This document shows, piece by piece, positions 1 to 6,303 of a stretch of 25,625 nucleotides of DNA (positions within the stretch are counted from its first letter, which is position 1; each line of letters opens with the position of its first letter). The notes beneath the pieces were generated by a model. The model made no database searches and was not told where the DNA came from. It worked only from the letters and a program-made list of their open reading frames with translations. The position numbers and the translations under genes were made by a program. Origin of the DNA: RGIG7332 sp045580305 (GTDB taxonomy: Bacteria > Bacillota > Clostridia > Oscillospirales > JAAYXM01); assembly GCA_045580305.1 (NCBI GenBank), contig JAZNNQ010000042.1, forward strand, positions 1-25,625, read 5' to 3'.

Positions 1-423
1 GATGCAACCGGCGACAAGACCTTCTACGCTAAGTGGACTCTTGATGTAGCAGCTTCTGACTTTGAAGTTACTTCTGACTCCGGTTACTATGCACCGTACA
101 TCACCAACCCCTACCGTGAAGGTGTAATCGCAGTAAGTGCATACTTCAAGAAGTTTGCAACCACTCCGATTACTAAGGCTGGTATTATGATTTATGTTGC
201 AGGCAACGAGACCAACGAGACAAAGATTGCACGCGTTGAGACCGATAATGTAGCAGCACTTACCGATGGTAAGGCAAGCGCACTCTTTACCGGTATTGCA
301 GTAGCAAACTTTGGTAGTGAAGTAATCGCAAAGGCATATGTAGTAGTAGACGGCGAGTATGTATATAGCGATGCTGTACTCGTAAACGTTGAGTATGCTA
401 AGTGGCTTGGCCCGAAGGCATAA
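1..423 (+). CDS. C-terminal end of a secreted InlB-repeat surface protein (5' truncated by window)
   Basis: The reading frame is open from base 1 to the TAA at 421-423, giving 140 residues, so the gene starts outside the window. The first residues, DKTFYAKWT, are the end of a Listeria-Bacteroides/InlB B-type repeat (Flg_new family), a beta-grasp module found in exported Firmicutes proteins that often mediates surface contact. The remaining ~125 residues are beta-rich, small and acidic, contain no cysteine, and look like a C-terminal Ig-like domain. No LPXTG sorting signal or membrane anchor is visible at the C-terminus, so how it is held at the cell, if at all, is unknown. The InlB repeat is seen directly; surface location is inferred. 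A strong terminator follows 40 bp later. Confidence 0.75.
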   Translation, partial: DATGDKTFYAKWTLDVAASDFEVTSDSGYYAPYITNPYREGVIAVSAYFKKFATTPITKAGIMIYVAGNETNETKIARVETDNVAALTDGKASALFTGIAVANFGSEVIAKAYVVVDGEYVYSDAVLVNVEYAKWLGPKA

Positions 424-462
424 GTCAAATAAAAGTTAGAAAACCGCAAGGTTAAAATAACG

Positions 463-497
463 AAAAGATGCGAGGAATTTTTCCTCGCATCTTTTTT
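463..497 (+). terminator. Rho-independent terminator after the surface-protein gene
   Basis: An 11-bp perfect stem (467-477 with 481-491) with a three-base loop is followed by TTTTTT. It lies about 40 bp after the stop codon. Confidence 0.9.
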
Positions 498-513
498 GTT
501 TGTACATAGCCTA

Positions 514-735
514 CCCTTATGGTAAGGGGAGGTGGTGCGCAGCACCGGAGGGGATAAGAAGGTAAAACGCATTCTATCTCTCCCTCAGTCTCGCTCCGCT
601 CGACAGCTCCCTCATCAGAGGGAGCCCATTTGTAGTGACTGGCGTTAGCCTCCCTCTGACGAGGGAGGTGGGTTTGCGAAGCAAACTCGGAGGGAGAGAA
701 AAAACCTTCCCTCTTGCCGTAAAAGGGGTACAATG
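514..735. repeat. Cluster of modular palindromic intergenic repeats
   Basis: This 351-bp gap (424-774) holds no credible gene. After the terminator it contains at least three units of one architecture: a short palindrome, a spacer, a second palindrome whose sequence varies, and a purine-rich end. Unit A is 514-553 (CCCTTA..TAAGGGG, then GTGC..GCAC, then GGAGGGG). Unit B is 578-626 in inverted orientation, and unit C 648-698 in direct orientation (CTCCCTC..GAGGGAG, then GTTTGCGAAGCAAAC, then GGAGGGAGAG). A degraded fourth unit may lie at 704-732. B and C share their outer arms but differ in the inner palindrome. This resembles the REP-like elements scattered through gut Clostridia genomes; that link is from memory. 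Confidence 0.7.
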
Positions 736-739
736 CTAA

Positions 740-770
740 AAAGAAAATCCACCTGCATTGCAGGTGGATA
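740..770 (-). terminator. Terminator of queT
   Basis: On the minus strand a perfect 11-bp stem (769-759 with 757-747) is followed by TTTTCTTTTT. It lies just after the queT stop codon. Confidence 0.85.
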
Positions 771-774
771 ATTA

Positions 775-1254
775 TTATTTAAAGCGTTTTTTTAATAATT
801 TAAGTAGCGGTATACCTAACAAATAGCAGGATAAAAACTGCCCTATACCAACAGTCAAGATATTATACATAAGCGGTGCGGCTTCAGCACCGGGCATCAT
901 AATATAGGTAACCATTGTACCGATCATCACCGCGTTTATAATAACCGAGGGCAGGGGAACAAGTAAATCAACCTTAATTTTTCGTGTTATTATTGCCGCG
1001 ATAAGGGTTGCAAGTGAGCCGATAAGAATATCCCAGGGTGTGGTCATTCCAAAAGCCATACCTATACTATTTGAAGCAAGACACCCTATAAAAAGGCCAA
1101 GCACCGACTCGGGGAAAAATACGGGCAATATGCACAACGCTTCACTTACCCTGAATTGAACAGGGCCGAAGCCTATAAAGGGAATGGCAAGTGTTAAAAC
1201 CGCATAAATTGCGCCAATAATACCGGCGCGTGAAAGATAAGAGGTTTTTTTCAT
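775..1254 (-). CDS. queT: QueT-type queuosine precursor ECF transporter substrate-binding component
   Basis: A 159-residue, very hydrophobic protein with about five membrane segments. The N-terminal half, with GPVQFRVSEALCILP and an FFPESVLGLFIGCLASN-like loop, is the hallmark of the QueT family (formerly DUF988). These are S-components of energy-coupling-factor transporters that capture a queuosine precursor such as preQ1 or queuine for tRNA modification. Length is normal for the family. The start is the ATG preceded by CCGGAGG at good spacing. It stands alone, diverging from rpsF, so it must use shared ECF energising subunits encoded elsewhere. Its short leader carries mutually exclusive hairpins over the ribosome site (1261-1290), suggesting ligand or translational control. 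Substrate is inferred from family membership. Confidence 0.88.
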   Translation of the reverse strand: MKKTSYLSRAGIIGAIYAVLTLAIPFIGFGPVQFRVSEALCILPVFFPESVLGLFIGCLASNSIGMAFGMTTPWDILIGSLATLIAAIITRKIKVDLLVPLPSVIINAVMIGTMVTYIMMPGAEAAPLMYNILTVGIGQFLSCYLLGIPLLKLLKKRFK

Positions 1255-1260
1255 GGTTTT

Positions 1261-1290
1261 CCTCCGGACATGGGGCGGAGATTGCCGCCC
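1261..1290 (-). promoter_or_regulatory. Candidate RNA switch in the queT leader
   Basis: The minus-strand leader contains GGGCGG pairing with CCGCCC (1290-1285 with 1278-1273). Alternatively CTCCG (1280-1276) pairs with CGGAG (1266-1262), which is the ribosome-binding site. The two stems share bases 1276-1278, so only one can form: the first frees the Shine-Dalgarno sequence and the second hides it. By eye it does not match the preQ1-I or preQ1-II consensus. Confidence 0.5.
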
Positions 1291-1308
1291 ATTAAATTTT
1301 ATAAATAT

Positions 1309-1336
1309 ATTTTAACACAAAAAATAAAAAAGTCAA
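1309..1336 (-). promoter_or_regulatory. Promoter of queT
   Basis: TTGACT (1336-1331) and TAAAAT (1314-1309) are separated by 16 bp, read on the minus strand. The leader would be about 48 nt. The -35 box is 9 bp from the divergent rpsF -35 box. Confidence 0.6.
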
Positions 1337-1345
1337 CGAAAACAC

Positions 1346-1373
1346 TTGACAAAAAGCCAAAATAAGGTATAAT
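1346..1373 (+). promoter_or_regulatory. Sigma-A promoter of rpsF-ssb-rpsR
   Basis: Consensus TTGACA (1346-1351), 16-bp spacer, TATAAT (1368-1373). The leader then contains a 7-bp hairpin, 1391-1397 with 1404-1410, before the AAAGGAGGTG ribosome site. It may be an S6:S18 autoregulatory site, but I could not confirm the known motif. Confidence 0.85.
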
Positions 1374-1439
1374 AATATAGTTAATCCTTGCTTCTACCAA
1401 GGAGTAGAGGCCAAAAGTCCAAAAGGAGGTGTAATAACA

Positions 1440-1742
1440 ATGGCAAAAGTAAGTGCTAAGTACGAGACTATCTTCATCGCTGATTTAACTGCAGGTGAGG
1501 AAAAGGTAAAAGAACTCGTCGAGAAGATCAAGGCGCTCATCGAGGCTAACGCTACTGTTACCAATATTGATGAATGGGGTAAGCGTCGTCTTGCATACCC
1601 GATCAACGATATGAGCGAGGGCTACTATACTCTTATCGAGTTCGAAGGCGTACCGTCTTTCCCGGCTGAGCTTGACCGTGTGTACAAGATCACTGAGGGC
1701 GTTATGCGCTCTATCATCGTTTGCAAAGACGAGGAAAAGTAA
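1440..1742 (+). CDS. rpsF: 30S ribosomal protein S6
   Basis: A 100-residue protein, the normal length for S6. It has the ferredoxin-like pattern YETIFIADL near the N-terminus, followed by DEWGKRRLAYPI and GYYTLIEFE, both typical of S6. S6 forms a dimer with S18 on the platform of the 30S subunit. The gene heads the conserved rpsF-ssb-rpsR operon; ssb starts 17 bp downstream and rpsR follows, so the two partner proteins are made together. The start ATG is set by a near-perfect AAAGGAGGTG about ten bases upstream. No unusual feature is seen in the protein. Confidence 0.97.
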   Translation: MAKVSAKYETIFIADLTAGEEKVKELVEKIKALIEANATVTNIDEWGKRRLAYPINDMSEGYYTLIEFEGVPSFPAELDRVYKITEGVMRSIIVCKDEEK

Positions 1743-1759
1743 GAGGGAGGTTTTAAACT

Positions 1760-2230
1760 ATGCTTAATAAGGTAATCCTTATGGGACGCCTTGCGAGGGA
1801 CCCTGAGCTCCGTCACACACAGAGCAATGTTCCCGTTGCATCGTTCACTCTTGCTGTCGACCGTGGCTATTCGCGCAACGCTTCCGAAGGTCAGCAGACC
1901 GCTGATTTTATCAGCATAGTAGCTTGGCGCAACACGGCTGAATTTGTTTCCAAATGGTTCCGTAAGGGCCAGCTTGTTGCGGTTTCCGGTCGCCTTCAGG
2001 CGCGTAACTGGACCGACCGCGACGGTAATAAAAGAACCACATACGAAGTGGTTGCGGACGAATGCTTCTTTGCTGAGTCCAAGAAAAGTGATGGCTTCTC
2101 AACATCAGCCTCTGCACCTGTGCAGAGTGATGATTTCGGTGGCGGATATCAGAACGATTTTACCGCACCGGCTACACCCGGCTCTGACTTTGAAGAGCTG
2201 TTAGGTGATGATGGAGAGCTTCCGTTTTAA
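1760..2230 (+). CDS. ssb: Single-stranded DNA-binding protein
   Basis: A 156-residue SSB. Residues 1-105 form the OB fold, with MLNKVILMGRLARDPELR at the start and FISIVAWRNTAEFVSKW in the core. Then comes a flexible Ser/Gly/Asp-rich linker, and the acidic tip ends in GELPF, the peptide that recruits replication and repair enzymes. It coats single-stranded DNA during replication, recombination and repair. Its position between rpsF and rpsR is the conserved Firmicutes arrangement and marks it as the main housekeeping SSB rather than a phage or competence copy. The start is fixed by GAGGGAGG upstream. Confidence 0.97.
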   Translation: MLNKVILMGRLARDPELRHTQSNVPVASFTLAVDRGYSRNASEGQQTADFISIVAWRNTAEFVSKWFRKGQLVAVSGRLQARNWTDRDGNKRTTYEVVADECFFAESKKSDGFSTSASAPVQSDDFGGGYQNDFTAPATPGSDFEELLGDDGELPF

Positions 2231-2251
2231 TTTATAAGGAGGTAAACCGTA

Positions 2252-2482
2252 ATGGATAAGAATATGAAGAACCGTAAGCGTAGAAAAGTTTGTTCTTTCT
2301 GCGTTGATAAGGTAGAGCATATCGATTACAAGGATGTTGCTAAGCTCCGCCGTTACCTTTCTGAGCGTTCCAAGATTTTACCGCGCAGAATGACCGGCGT
2401 ATGTGCTGCTCATCAGCGTCAGCTTACTGAGGCTATCAAGAGAGCAAGACACATTGCACTCCTTCCGTATATCACTGAATAA
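2252..2482 (+). CDS. rpsR: 30S ribosomal protein S18
   Basis: A 76-residue basic protein with the S18 signature: DYKDVAKLRRYLSERSKILPRR, a form of the nearly invariant DYKD..L..F(Y)...G.I..RR pattern, followed by TGVCAAHQRQLTEAIKRAR and ALLPY. It retains two N-terminal cysteines (CSFC) and another in the VCAAH segment, as in the zinc-linked C+ type of S18. It binds S6 and 16S rRNA on the 30S platform. It is the last gene of the rpsF operon; an AAGGAGGT ribosome site precedes it, and a strong terminator follows within 10 bp. Confidence 0.97.
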   Translation: MDKNMKNRKRRKVCSFCVDKVEHIDYKDVAKLRRYLSERSKILPRRMTGVCAAHQRQLTEAIKRARHIALLPYITE

Positions 2483-2488
2483 TTTTAA

Positions 2489-2519
2489 AACACCTTGGCT
2501 TTTACCAAGGTGTTTTTTC
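2489..2519 (+). terminator. Terminator of the rpsF operon
   Basis: A 10-bp perfect stem (2489-2498 with 2505-2514), a six-base loop and a T tract. Confidence 0.9.
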
Positions 2520-2548
2520 TTGCAAACAGCCGCGCGATAGTGTATCAT
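2520..2548 (+). promoter_or_regulatory. Probable promoter of the YczE-like gene
   Basis: TTGCAA (2520-2525), 17-bp spacer, TATCAT (2543-2548), starting directly at the end of the rpsF terminator. Confidence 0.6.
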
Positions 2549-2581
2549 AGTTGTAATATCCGAGAAAGAAGAGATACTTTA

Positions 2582-3235
2582 ATGACAACGAAAGAAACGA
2601 TAAAACGGTACGGGCTTTTTATAATAAGCTTATTTTTTATTGCACTTGGCGTGGCATTTACAAAACATGGTGAATTGGGCGTTTCCCCAATATCATCGGT
2701 TGCAAACATTATAAGCTGTAGATTTACATCGATCAGCTTCGGTACATGGCTTTTTATTTCAAATTGTGTGCTGATTTTAGGCCAAATTTTGCTTCTGCGC
2801 CGCAATTTTCAGCTTGTTCAGCTTTTACAGATACCGTTGTCTGTGATTTTTGGATATTTTACTGATTTTGGTATGTGGTGTGTTGGAGGTATACCAAACG
2901 ATATTTATGCTGTTAAGCTTGTGTTGGTGTTTGTCGGCATTGTGATACTTGGCTTTGGCATAGCCCTCGGCGTTATAGCAAATGTAATATTAAATTCCGG
3001 TGAGGCGTTTGTTAAGGCACTGGCGGATGTTACGCGAAAAGATTTTGCAAATGTGAAAGTTATTTTTGATGTGGCTTGGGTATCACTATCTATCATATTA
3101 TCATTTATTTTATTTGATGGTAAGCTTGTGGGCACAAGAGAGGGAACGATCATCTCTGCGGTATGCGTCGGATTTGTTGTAAAATTCTTCAGACCCATGT
3201 TGCAAGAACCGCTTACAAAAATACTTGCAAAATAA
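2582..3235 (+). CDS. YczE/YitT-like integral membrane protein
   Basis: 217 residues from the ATG at 2582. An upstream in-frame start at 2495 is rejected because it lies inside the rpsF terminator and before the promoter. The protein has five or six membrane helices. It has the pattern ALGVAFTKHGELGVSPISSVANIIS near the N-terminus (split here as GVAFTKHGELGVSP and ISSVANIIS), then FGTWLFISNCVLILGQ and a second-half helix pair. This is the layout of the YczE/DUF6198 group of membrane proteins, whose transported substrate is not established. The ribosome site is weak (AAGAAGAG). It is monocistronic: its own promoter lies upstream and a terminator about 75 bp downstream. Function should be left as unknown. 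Confidence 0.75.
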   Translation: MTTKETIKRYGLFIISLFFIALGVAFTKHGELGVSPISSVANIISCRFTSISFGTWLFISNCVLILGQILLLRRNFQLVQLLQIPLSVIFGYFTDFGMWCVGGIPNDIYAVKLVLVFVGIVILGFGIALGVIANVILNSGEAFVKALADVTRKDFANVKVIFDVAWVSLSIILSFILFDGKLVGTREGTIISAVCVGFVVKFFRPMLQEPLTKILAK

Positions 3236-3308
3236 AACCGTTATCAGGTTGACTATTTTTTGACTACTTAGTCTTTTTTTAGTTTGTTCTTCTAAAAGTA
3301 CAAATAGA

Positions 3309-3344
3309 AACGGGATATACCACGAATGGTGTATCTCGTTTTTT
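3309..3344 (+). terminator. Terminator downstream of the YczE-like gene
   Basis: A 14-bp stem (3309-3322 with 3327-3340) has two G-T wobbles, a CGAA tetraloop and a T tract. The wobbles and T tract favour plus-strand use. Confidence 0.8.
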
Positions 3345-3362
3345 GGTGAAGTTAACAGCAGA

Positions 3363-3479
3363 TATATGGTATCTAGCGGTTTGCCGAATGGCATAAACCG
3401 CGATCCGCTAAGGGGGTGACAGCAGGTTTTTAGAACTTAGTGGAGAAAACCTGCGTCAAGAGGGGGAAAATCCCCATAT
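3363..3479. other. Highly structured intergenic segment, possible RNA or palindromic element
   Basis: Most of the 298-bp non-coding stretch 3236-3533 is explained by a terminator at each end. The middle folds into nested pairs: ATATGG..CCATAT closing the whole segment; TAGCGG..CCGCTA enclosing TTTGCC..GGCATAAA; a long stem TGAC(A)GCAGGTTTT (3418-3431) with AAAACCTGCGTCA; and GGGG..CCCC near the end. No promoter was found on either strand, and it fits no riboswitch consensus I could recall. Confidence 0.45.
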
Positions 3480-3480
3480 G

Positions 3481-3533
3481 AAAAAATCGCAGTCGTACAA
3501 AATCGTTACCGAAAAATGTACATACTGCGATTT
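3481..3533 (-). terminator. Terminator of tRNA-Leu
   Basis: The stem AAATCGCAGT..ACTGCGATTT, with an inner TGTAC..GTACG pairing, is followed on the minus strand by TTTTTT. It lies immediately after the tRNA CCA end. Confidence 0.75.
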
Positions 3534-3620
3534 TGGTGCACCTAACAGGAATCGAACCTGCACCGAGTTGCCCCGACTAGAACCTGAATCTAGCGCGTCT
3601 GCCAGTTCCGCCATAGGTGC
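3534..3620 (-). tRNA. tRNA-Leu (anticodon CAG)
   Basis: The acceptor stem GCACCTA pairs with TAGGTGC, then the discriminator A and an encoded CCA. The anticodon stem CTAGA/TCTAG presents loop TTCAGGT, so the anticodon is CAG (reads CUG). A long variable arm typical of tRNA-Leu, and the T arm GCAGG-TTCGATT-CCTGT, complete it. Length is 87 nt with CCA. Confidence 0.96.
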
Positions 3621-3639
3621 AATTGTATCAACAACGGGT

Positions 3640-3669
3640 ATTATAACATAGCTTGACAGTAAATTGCAA
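3640..3669 (-). promoter_or_regulatory. Promoter of tRNA-Leu
   Basis: TTGCAA (3669-3664), 18-bp spacer, and an extended -10 TGTTATAAT whose hexamer is 3645-3640, read on minus. Confidence 0.7.
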
Positions 3670-3675
3670 GTAAAA

Positions 3676-4407
3676 TTAGCGAGTTTGTTCAAGTTTTTCA
3701 AGAATGGCGGTGTTTTTGAGATTTACAAGATAAAAACAGGAATTGATACCAAAACTTTCTGCGATTTTCCTTTTTACCGCAAAGGTCTCGGGTGTATCGA
3801 AGACAATGAAACTGCTATCGTATGTAAAATAATTGGTGCACAAATCGTGCGAATAAAAGGTCATAGCACCGTGTATGAGTTCTTTTAGCTGCTCAAAGGA
3901 TATGGGAACACCGAAATTCGGCTCTTTTTGTGGGATTTTAAACTCAATTGGCTGAGTGGATAGTTCCAAAACCAGTCGTTCAGGCGAATACCGAATACAA
4001 ACATCCTCTAAATAGTTGTGAAAACTTGAACTTGTATTTATTGCGGGCACTAAAAGCATCGCGCTATTGCAAGCGGAATAGGTAAGTGGCAGAAATAGTT
4101 TTATATTTTTACTGACAAGCAGGTCGCAAAGCTCGCGGGCGAAATCAAGAGAAGCATCCTCAGGTAAAGGGGGCAGCGCGAGAAATACACCGCTGAAATT
4201 GAAACGCAGACATTCGGTAAGAATACGCTTTGCAAGTGCGATGTTCAGCGCACCGCATATGCTTCCAATTACCATAACACCACCATTTAATGAAATGGGT
4301 ATTTGCTGACGGAAAAGATGACCGTTTTCGATTTTATATATCAGATGCGCCGGAATAAAGCGGGTTTTCTTTGCATAATCGGGTGTGCAGATTAAATATT
4401 CATTCAT
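3676..4407 (-). CDS. Uncharacterised protein, possibly a degenerate GH18-like TIM barrel
   Basis: A 243-residue soluble protein without signal peptide. I do not recognise it as a named family. Alternating hydrophobic strands and helices (MVIGSICG; FSGVFLALPPLP; IKLFLPLTYS; RLVLELSTQPIEFKIP; FIVFDTPETFAVKRKIAES) suggest a TIM barrel. The final segment, with FDTPETFAVKRKIAESFGI, resembles the last strand and helix of GH18 barrels of the spore-germination type. The catalytic DxxDxDxE motif of GH18 is absent: the equivalent segment reads SGVFLALPP. If related, it is therefore probably not a glycosidase. The start is supported by GTGAGG upstream. It diverges from yqeG and ends just before the tRNA-Leu promoter. 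Confidence 0.5.
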   Translation of the reverse strand: MNEYLICTPDYAKKTRFIPAHLIYKIENGHLFRQQIPISLNGGVMVIGSICGALNIALAKRILTECLRFNFSGVFLALPPLPEDASLDFARELCDLLVSKNIKLFLPLTYSACNSAMLLVPAINTSSSFHNYLEDVCIRYSPERLVLELSTQPIEFKIPQKEPNFGVPISFEQLKELIHGAMTFYSHDLCTNYFTYDSSFIVFDTPETFAVKRKIAESFGINSCFYLVNLKNTAILEKLEQTR

Positions 4408-4422
4408 TTTAAAACCTCACAC

Positions 4423-4451
4423 TTGTAGTTTTTATAAAAATGTAGTACAAT
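4423..4451 (+). promoter_or_regulatory. Promoter of yqeG-nfo-aroQ
   Basis: TTGTAG (4423-4428), 17-bp spacer, TACAAT (4446-4451), followed by the CGGAG ribosome site of yqeG. Confidence 0.65.
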
Positions 4452-4485
4452 GACAATATATTATATGTAACGGAGATACCCGATA

Positions 4486-4935
4486 ATGATGAAAATATTT
4501 CGTGGTGATATAGAACTCAACACAATTTACGATATAAATCCCGGTGAGCTTGCAGCGCGCGGTATTAAGTACGCGCTATGCGATCTTGATAATACACTTG
4601 CGGACTATGACACTCCACTACCAACAGAAGCGGTAAAAAAATGGATCTGTGGTATGAATGAAGCGGGAATTAAGGTCGCCATTGTTTCCAATAACGGGAA
4701 AAACCGCGTAGAAAAATTTTGTGAGAGTCTTGACATACCATATTTCTGGAAAAGCGGAAAGCCAAAAAGACGCGCGGTAAATCGTGCCCTAGAGGCGTTC
4801 TGCGGCACTCCTGAGGAGACAGTTTTAATTGGTGACAAAAGAACTACGGATATGTTTTGTGCCCGAATTTCAGGGGTTTTATCCATCAAGGTTAAATCAA
4901 TTAAACCGAGGACGATTTTATGGAAGAAAAAATAG
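4486..4935 (+). CDS. yqeG: YqeG-family HAD IIIA phosphatase
   Basis: 149 residues with all HAD motifs: DLDNTL (Asp33, Asp35), SNN (69-70 region), a downstream Lys in KSGKPKRRA, and IGDKRTTD (Gly116-Asp122). These are the nucleophile, Ser/Thr, Lys and acidic metal sites. The set and length fit the YqeG subfamily, related to phosphatidylglycerophosphate phosphatase; the physiological substrate in Firmicutes is uncertain. The C-terminus is slightly shorter than many YqeG proteins. Two adjacent ATGs are possible starts; the first is taken, behind CGGAG. Its last 16 bases overlap the start of the next gene, indicating translational coupling in a three-gene operon with nfo and aroQ. Confidence 0.85.
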   Translation: MMKIFRGDIELNTIYDINPGELAARGIKYALCDLDNTLADYDTPLPTEAVKKWICGMNEAGIKVAIVSNNGKNRVEKFCESLDIPYFWKSGKPKRRAVNRALEAFCGTPEETVLIGDKRTTDMFCARISGVLSIKVKSIKPRTILWKKK

Positions 4936-5795
4936 CACTTTTCGGCCCTGCGGGGAATAGCGAAAGCTTTACTGCCGCCGGCTATAAATCCTCATGTGAT
5001 GCACCGCGCTATTTGAGCGAGCGTGGCCTTACCGCGTATGAATATCAATGTGGCAGAGGCGTGCTTTTAGGTGAGGAAACTGCGAAAAAGATAGGGAACG
5101 CAGCAAAGGAATACAATATAGCACTTTCCATACACGCGCCTTATTATATGAACTTGTCAAACCCTGAGGAGGAGCGTCAAAGAAAGACTATTGACTATGT
5201 GTTGCAGAGTGCTAAGGCGGCATCTCTTATGGGTGCTACTCGAATTACTATACATTCCGGCTCACTTATGAAAAGGGAGAGAAACGAAGCTCTCGCAATA
5301 GCAAAAGAAACCCTCAAAAAGGTAATGTCTGCTATGGACAATAGCGGATACAGCGATATAATCCTGTGTCCCGAACTTATGGGTTGCACCAATCAGCTGG
5401 GTACTTTGGACGAGGTACTGGAGCTGTGCCTGGTTGACGAGCGGCTCATACCGTGTATAGACTTTGGTCATTATAATGCGCGGAATTTTGGCGCTCTCCG
5501 TGAGCAAAAGGATTATGAGTTTATTTTCGGCAGAATGGAAGAGATACTGGGCTTTGATCGTGTGAGAAGCTTCCACAGTCATTTTTCGAAGATAGAGTAT
5601 AACAATAAAAGTGGCGAAGTACGACACCTTACATTTGAGGATAAGGTTTTTGGCCCGGATTTTGCACCGATTGCAAAAATAATAGCGGAGCGGGGCTACA
5701 CACCGCGATTTATTTGTGAAAGTGCGGGTACTCAGGCGGAGGATGCCATGAGTATGCGTGATGAATATTTAAAGGCAAAGGGGCTTAGAATATGA
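4920..5795 (+). CDS. nfo: AP-endonuclease family 2 / endonuclease IV-like TIM-barrel protein
   Basis: 291 residues, close to the length of endonuclease IV, which cuts DNA at abasic sites with three zinc ions. Metal ligands can be matched by motif: His72 (SIHAPYY), His112 (TIHSGS), Glu152 (CPELMG), Asp181 and His184 (CIDFGHYN), His219 (SFHSHFS), His236 and Glu267 (FICESAG). One canonical ligand, the Asp of the DxH pair, is Val234 here (EVRH), and the usual N-terminal GxHxS region is replaced by LFGPAGN. It is thus a divergent member, either a repair nuclease with altered metal binding or a related sugar-isomerase-like enzyme. It overlaps yqeG by 16 bp and aroQ by 4 bp (ATGA). Confidence 0.78.
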   Translation: MEEKIALFGPAGNSESFTAAGYKSSCDAPRYLSERGLTAYEYQCGRGVLLGEETAKKIGNAAKEYNIALSIHAPYYMNLSNPEEERQRKTIDYVLQSAKAASLMGATRITIHSGSLMKRERNEALAIAKETLKKVMSAMDNSGYSDIILCPELMGCTNQLGTLDEVLELCLVDERLIPCIDFGHYNARNFGALREQKDYEFIFGRMEEILGFDRVRSFHSHFSKIEYNNKSGEVRHLTFEDKVFGPDFAPIAKIIAERGYTPRFICESAGTQAEDAMSMRDEYLKAKGLRI

Positions 5796-6223
5796 AAAAG
5801 ATACTTGTTATAAGCGGTCCCAACTTAAATTTATTGGGAACACGCGAGGTTACCGTCTACGGCACCGAGACACTTGCGGATATTGAGAGAAATATTGCTG
5901 CTTGTGCAAAGGAATTGGGCGCTGAGGTTGAATTTTACCAGTCCAACTGCGAAGGTGAACTTATCGACAGATTACACGCGGCAAAGGGCAAGGTCGACGG
6001 CGTTATTTTGAATGCGGGTGCGTATACCCACTACAGTATTGCGATCCGCGATGCTATTTCTGCGGTTGAGCTTCCTTGTATTGAAGTGCACCTTTCAAAT
6101 GTCCACGCCCGCGAGGAATTCAGGCACAAAAGCGTGATCGCACCCGTGTGCCGTGGCGTGATTTGCGGCTTTGGCGGAGAGAGTTATGTACTGGCTCTGA
6201 GAGGACTTTTGAAAATAGTATAA
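5792..6223 (+). CDS. aroQ: Type II 3-dehydroquinate dehydratase
   Basis: 143 residues, the normal size of the small dodecameric type II enzyme, which removes water from 3-dehydroquinate in the shikimate pathway. The N-terminus has GPNLNLLGTREVTVYG, containing the flexible-lid Arg; the catalytic Tyr lies in this segment. NAGAYTHYSIAIRDA and EVHLSNVHAREEFRHKS carry the substrate-binding Asn and catalytic His. The GVICGFG end is also typical. The start overlaps the nfo stop codon as ATGA, so translation is coupled. There is no other aromatic-pathway gene in the window, so the grouping with yqeG and nfo is operonic rather than metabolic. Confidence 0.95.
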   Translation: MKKILVISGPNLNLLGTREVTVYGTETLADIERNIAACAKELGAEVEFYQSNCEGELIDRLHAAKGKVDGVILNAGAYTHYSIAIRDAISAVELPCIEVHLSNVHAREEFRHKSVIAPVCRGVICGFGGESYVLALRGLLKIV

Positions 6224-6231
6224 GAAAACAC

Positions 6232-6260
6232 TTGCCAAGTGGCGAAAAATATTGTAGAAT
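6232..6260 (+). promoter_or_regulatory. Promoter of efp
   Basis: TTGCCA (6232-6237), 17-bp spacer, TAGAAT (6255-6260). Confidence 0.7.
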
Positions 6261-6303
6261 AAAATAGCAAATATAGAAAATTTTGTAATGGAGGAAAATA
6301 TAG

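Noticed and set aside
2495..2581. N-terminal extension of the YczE-like protein
   Set aside because: It would start within the rpsF terminator and read through the promoter of its own gene; the ATG at 2582 gives a normal family N-terminus.
3110..3394. Minus-strand 94-codon open frame
   Set aside because: It overlaps the YczE-like gene and crosses a terminator hairpin, and its product has no recognisable character.
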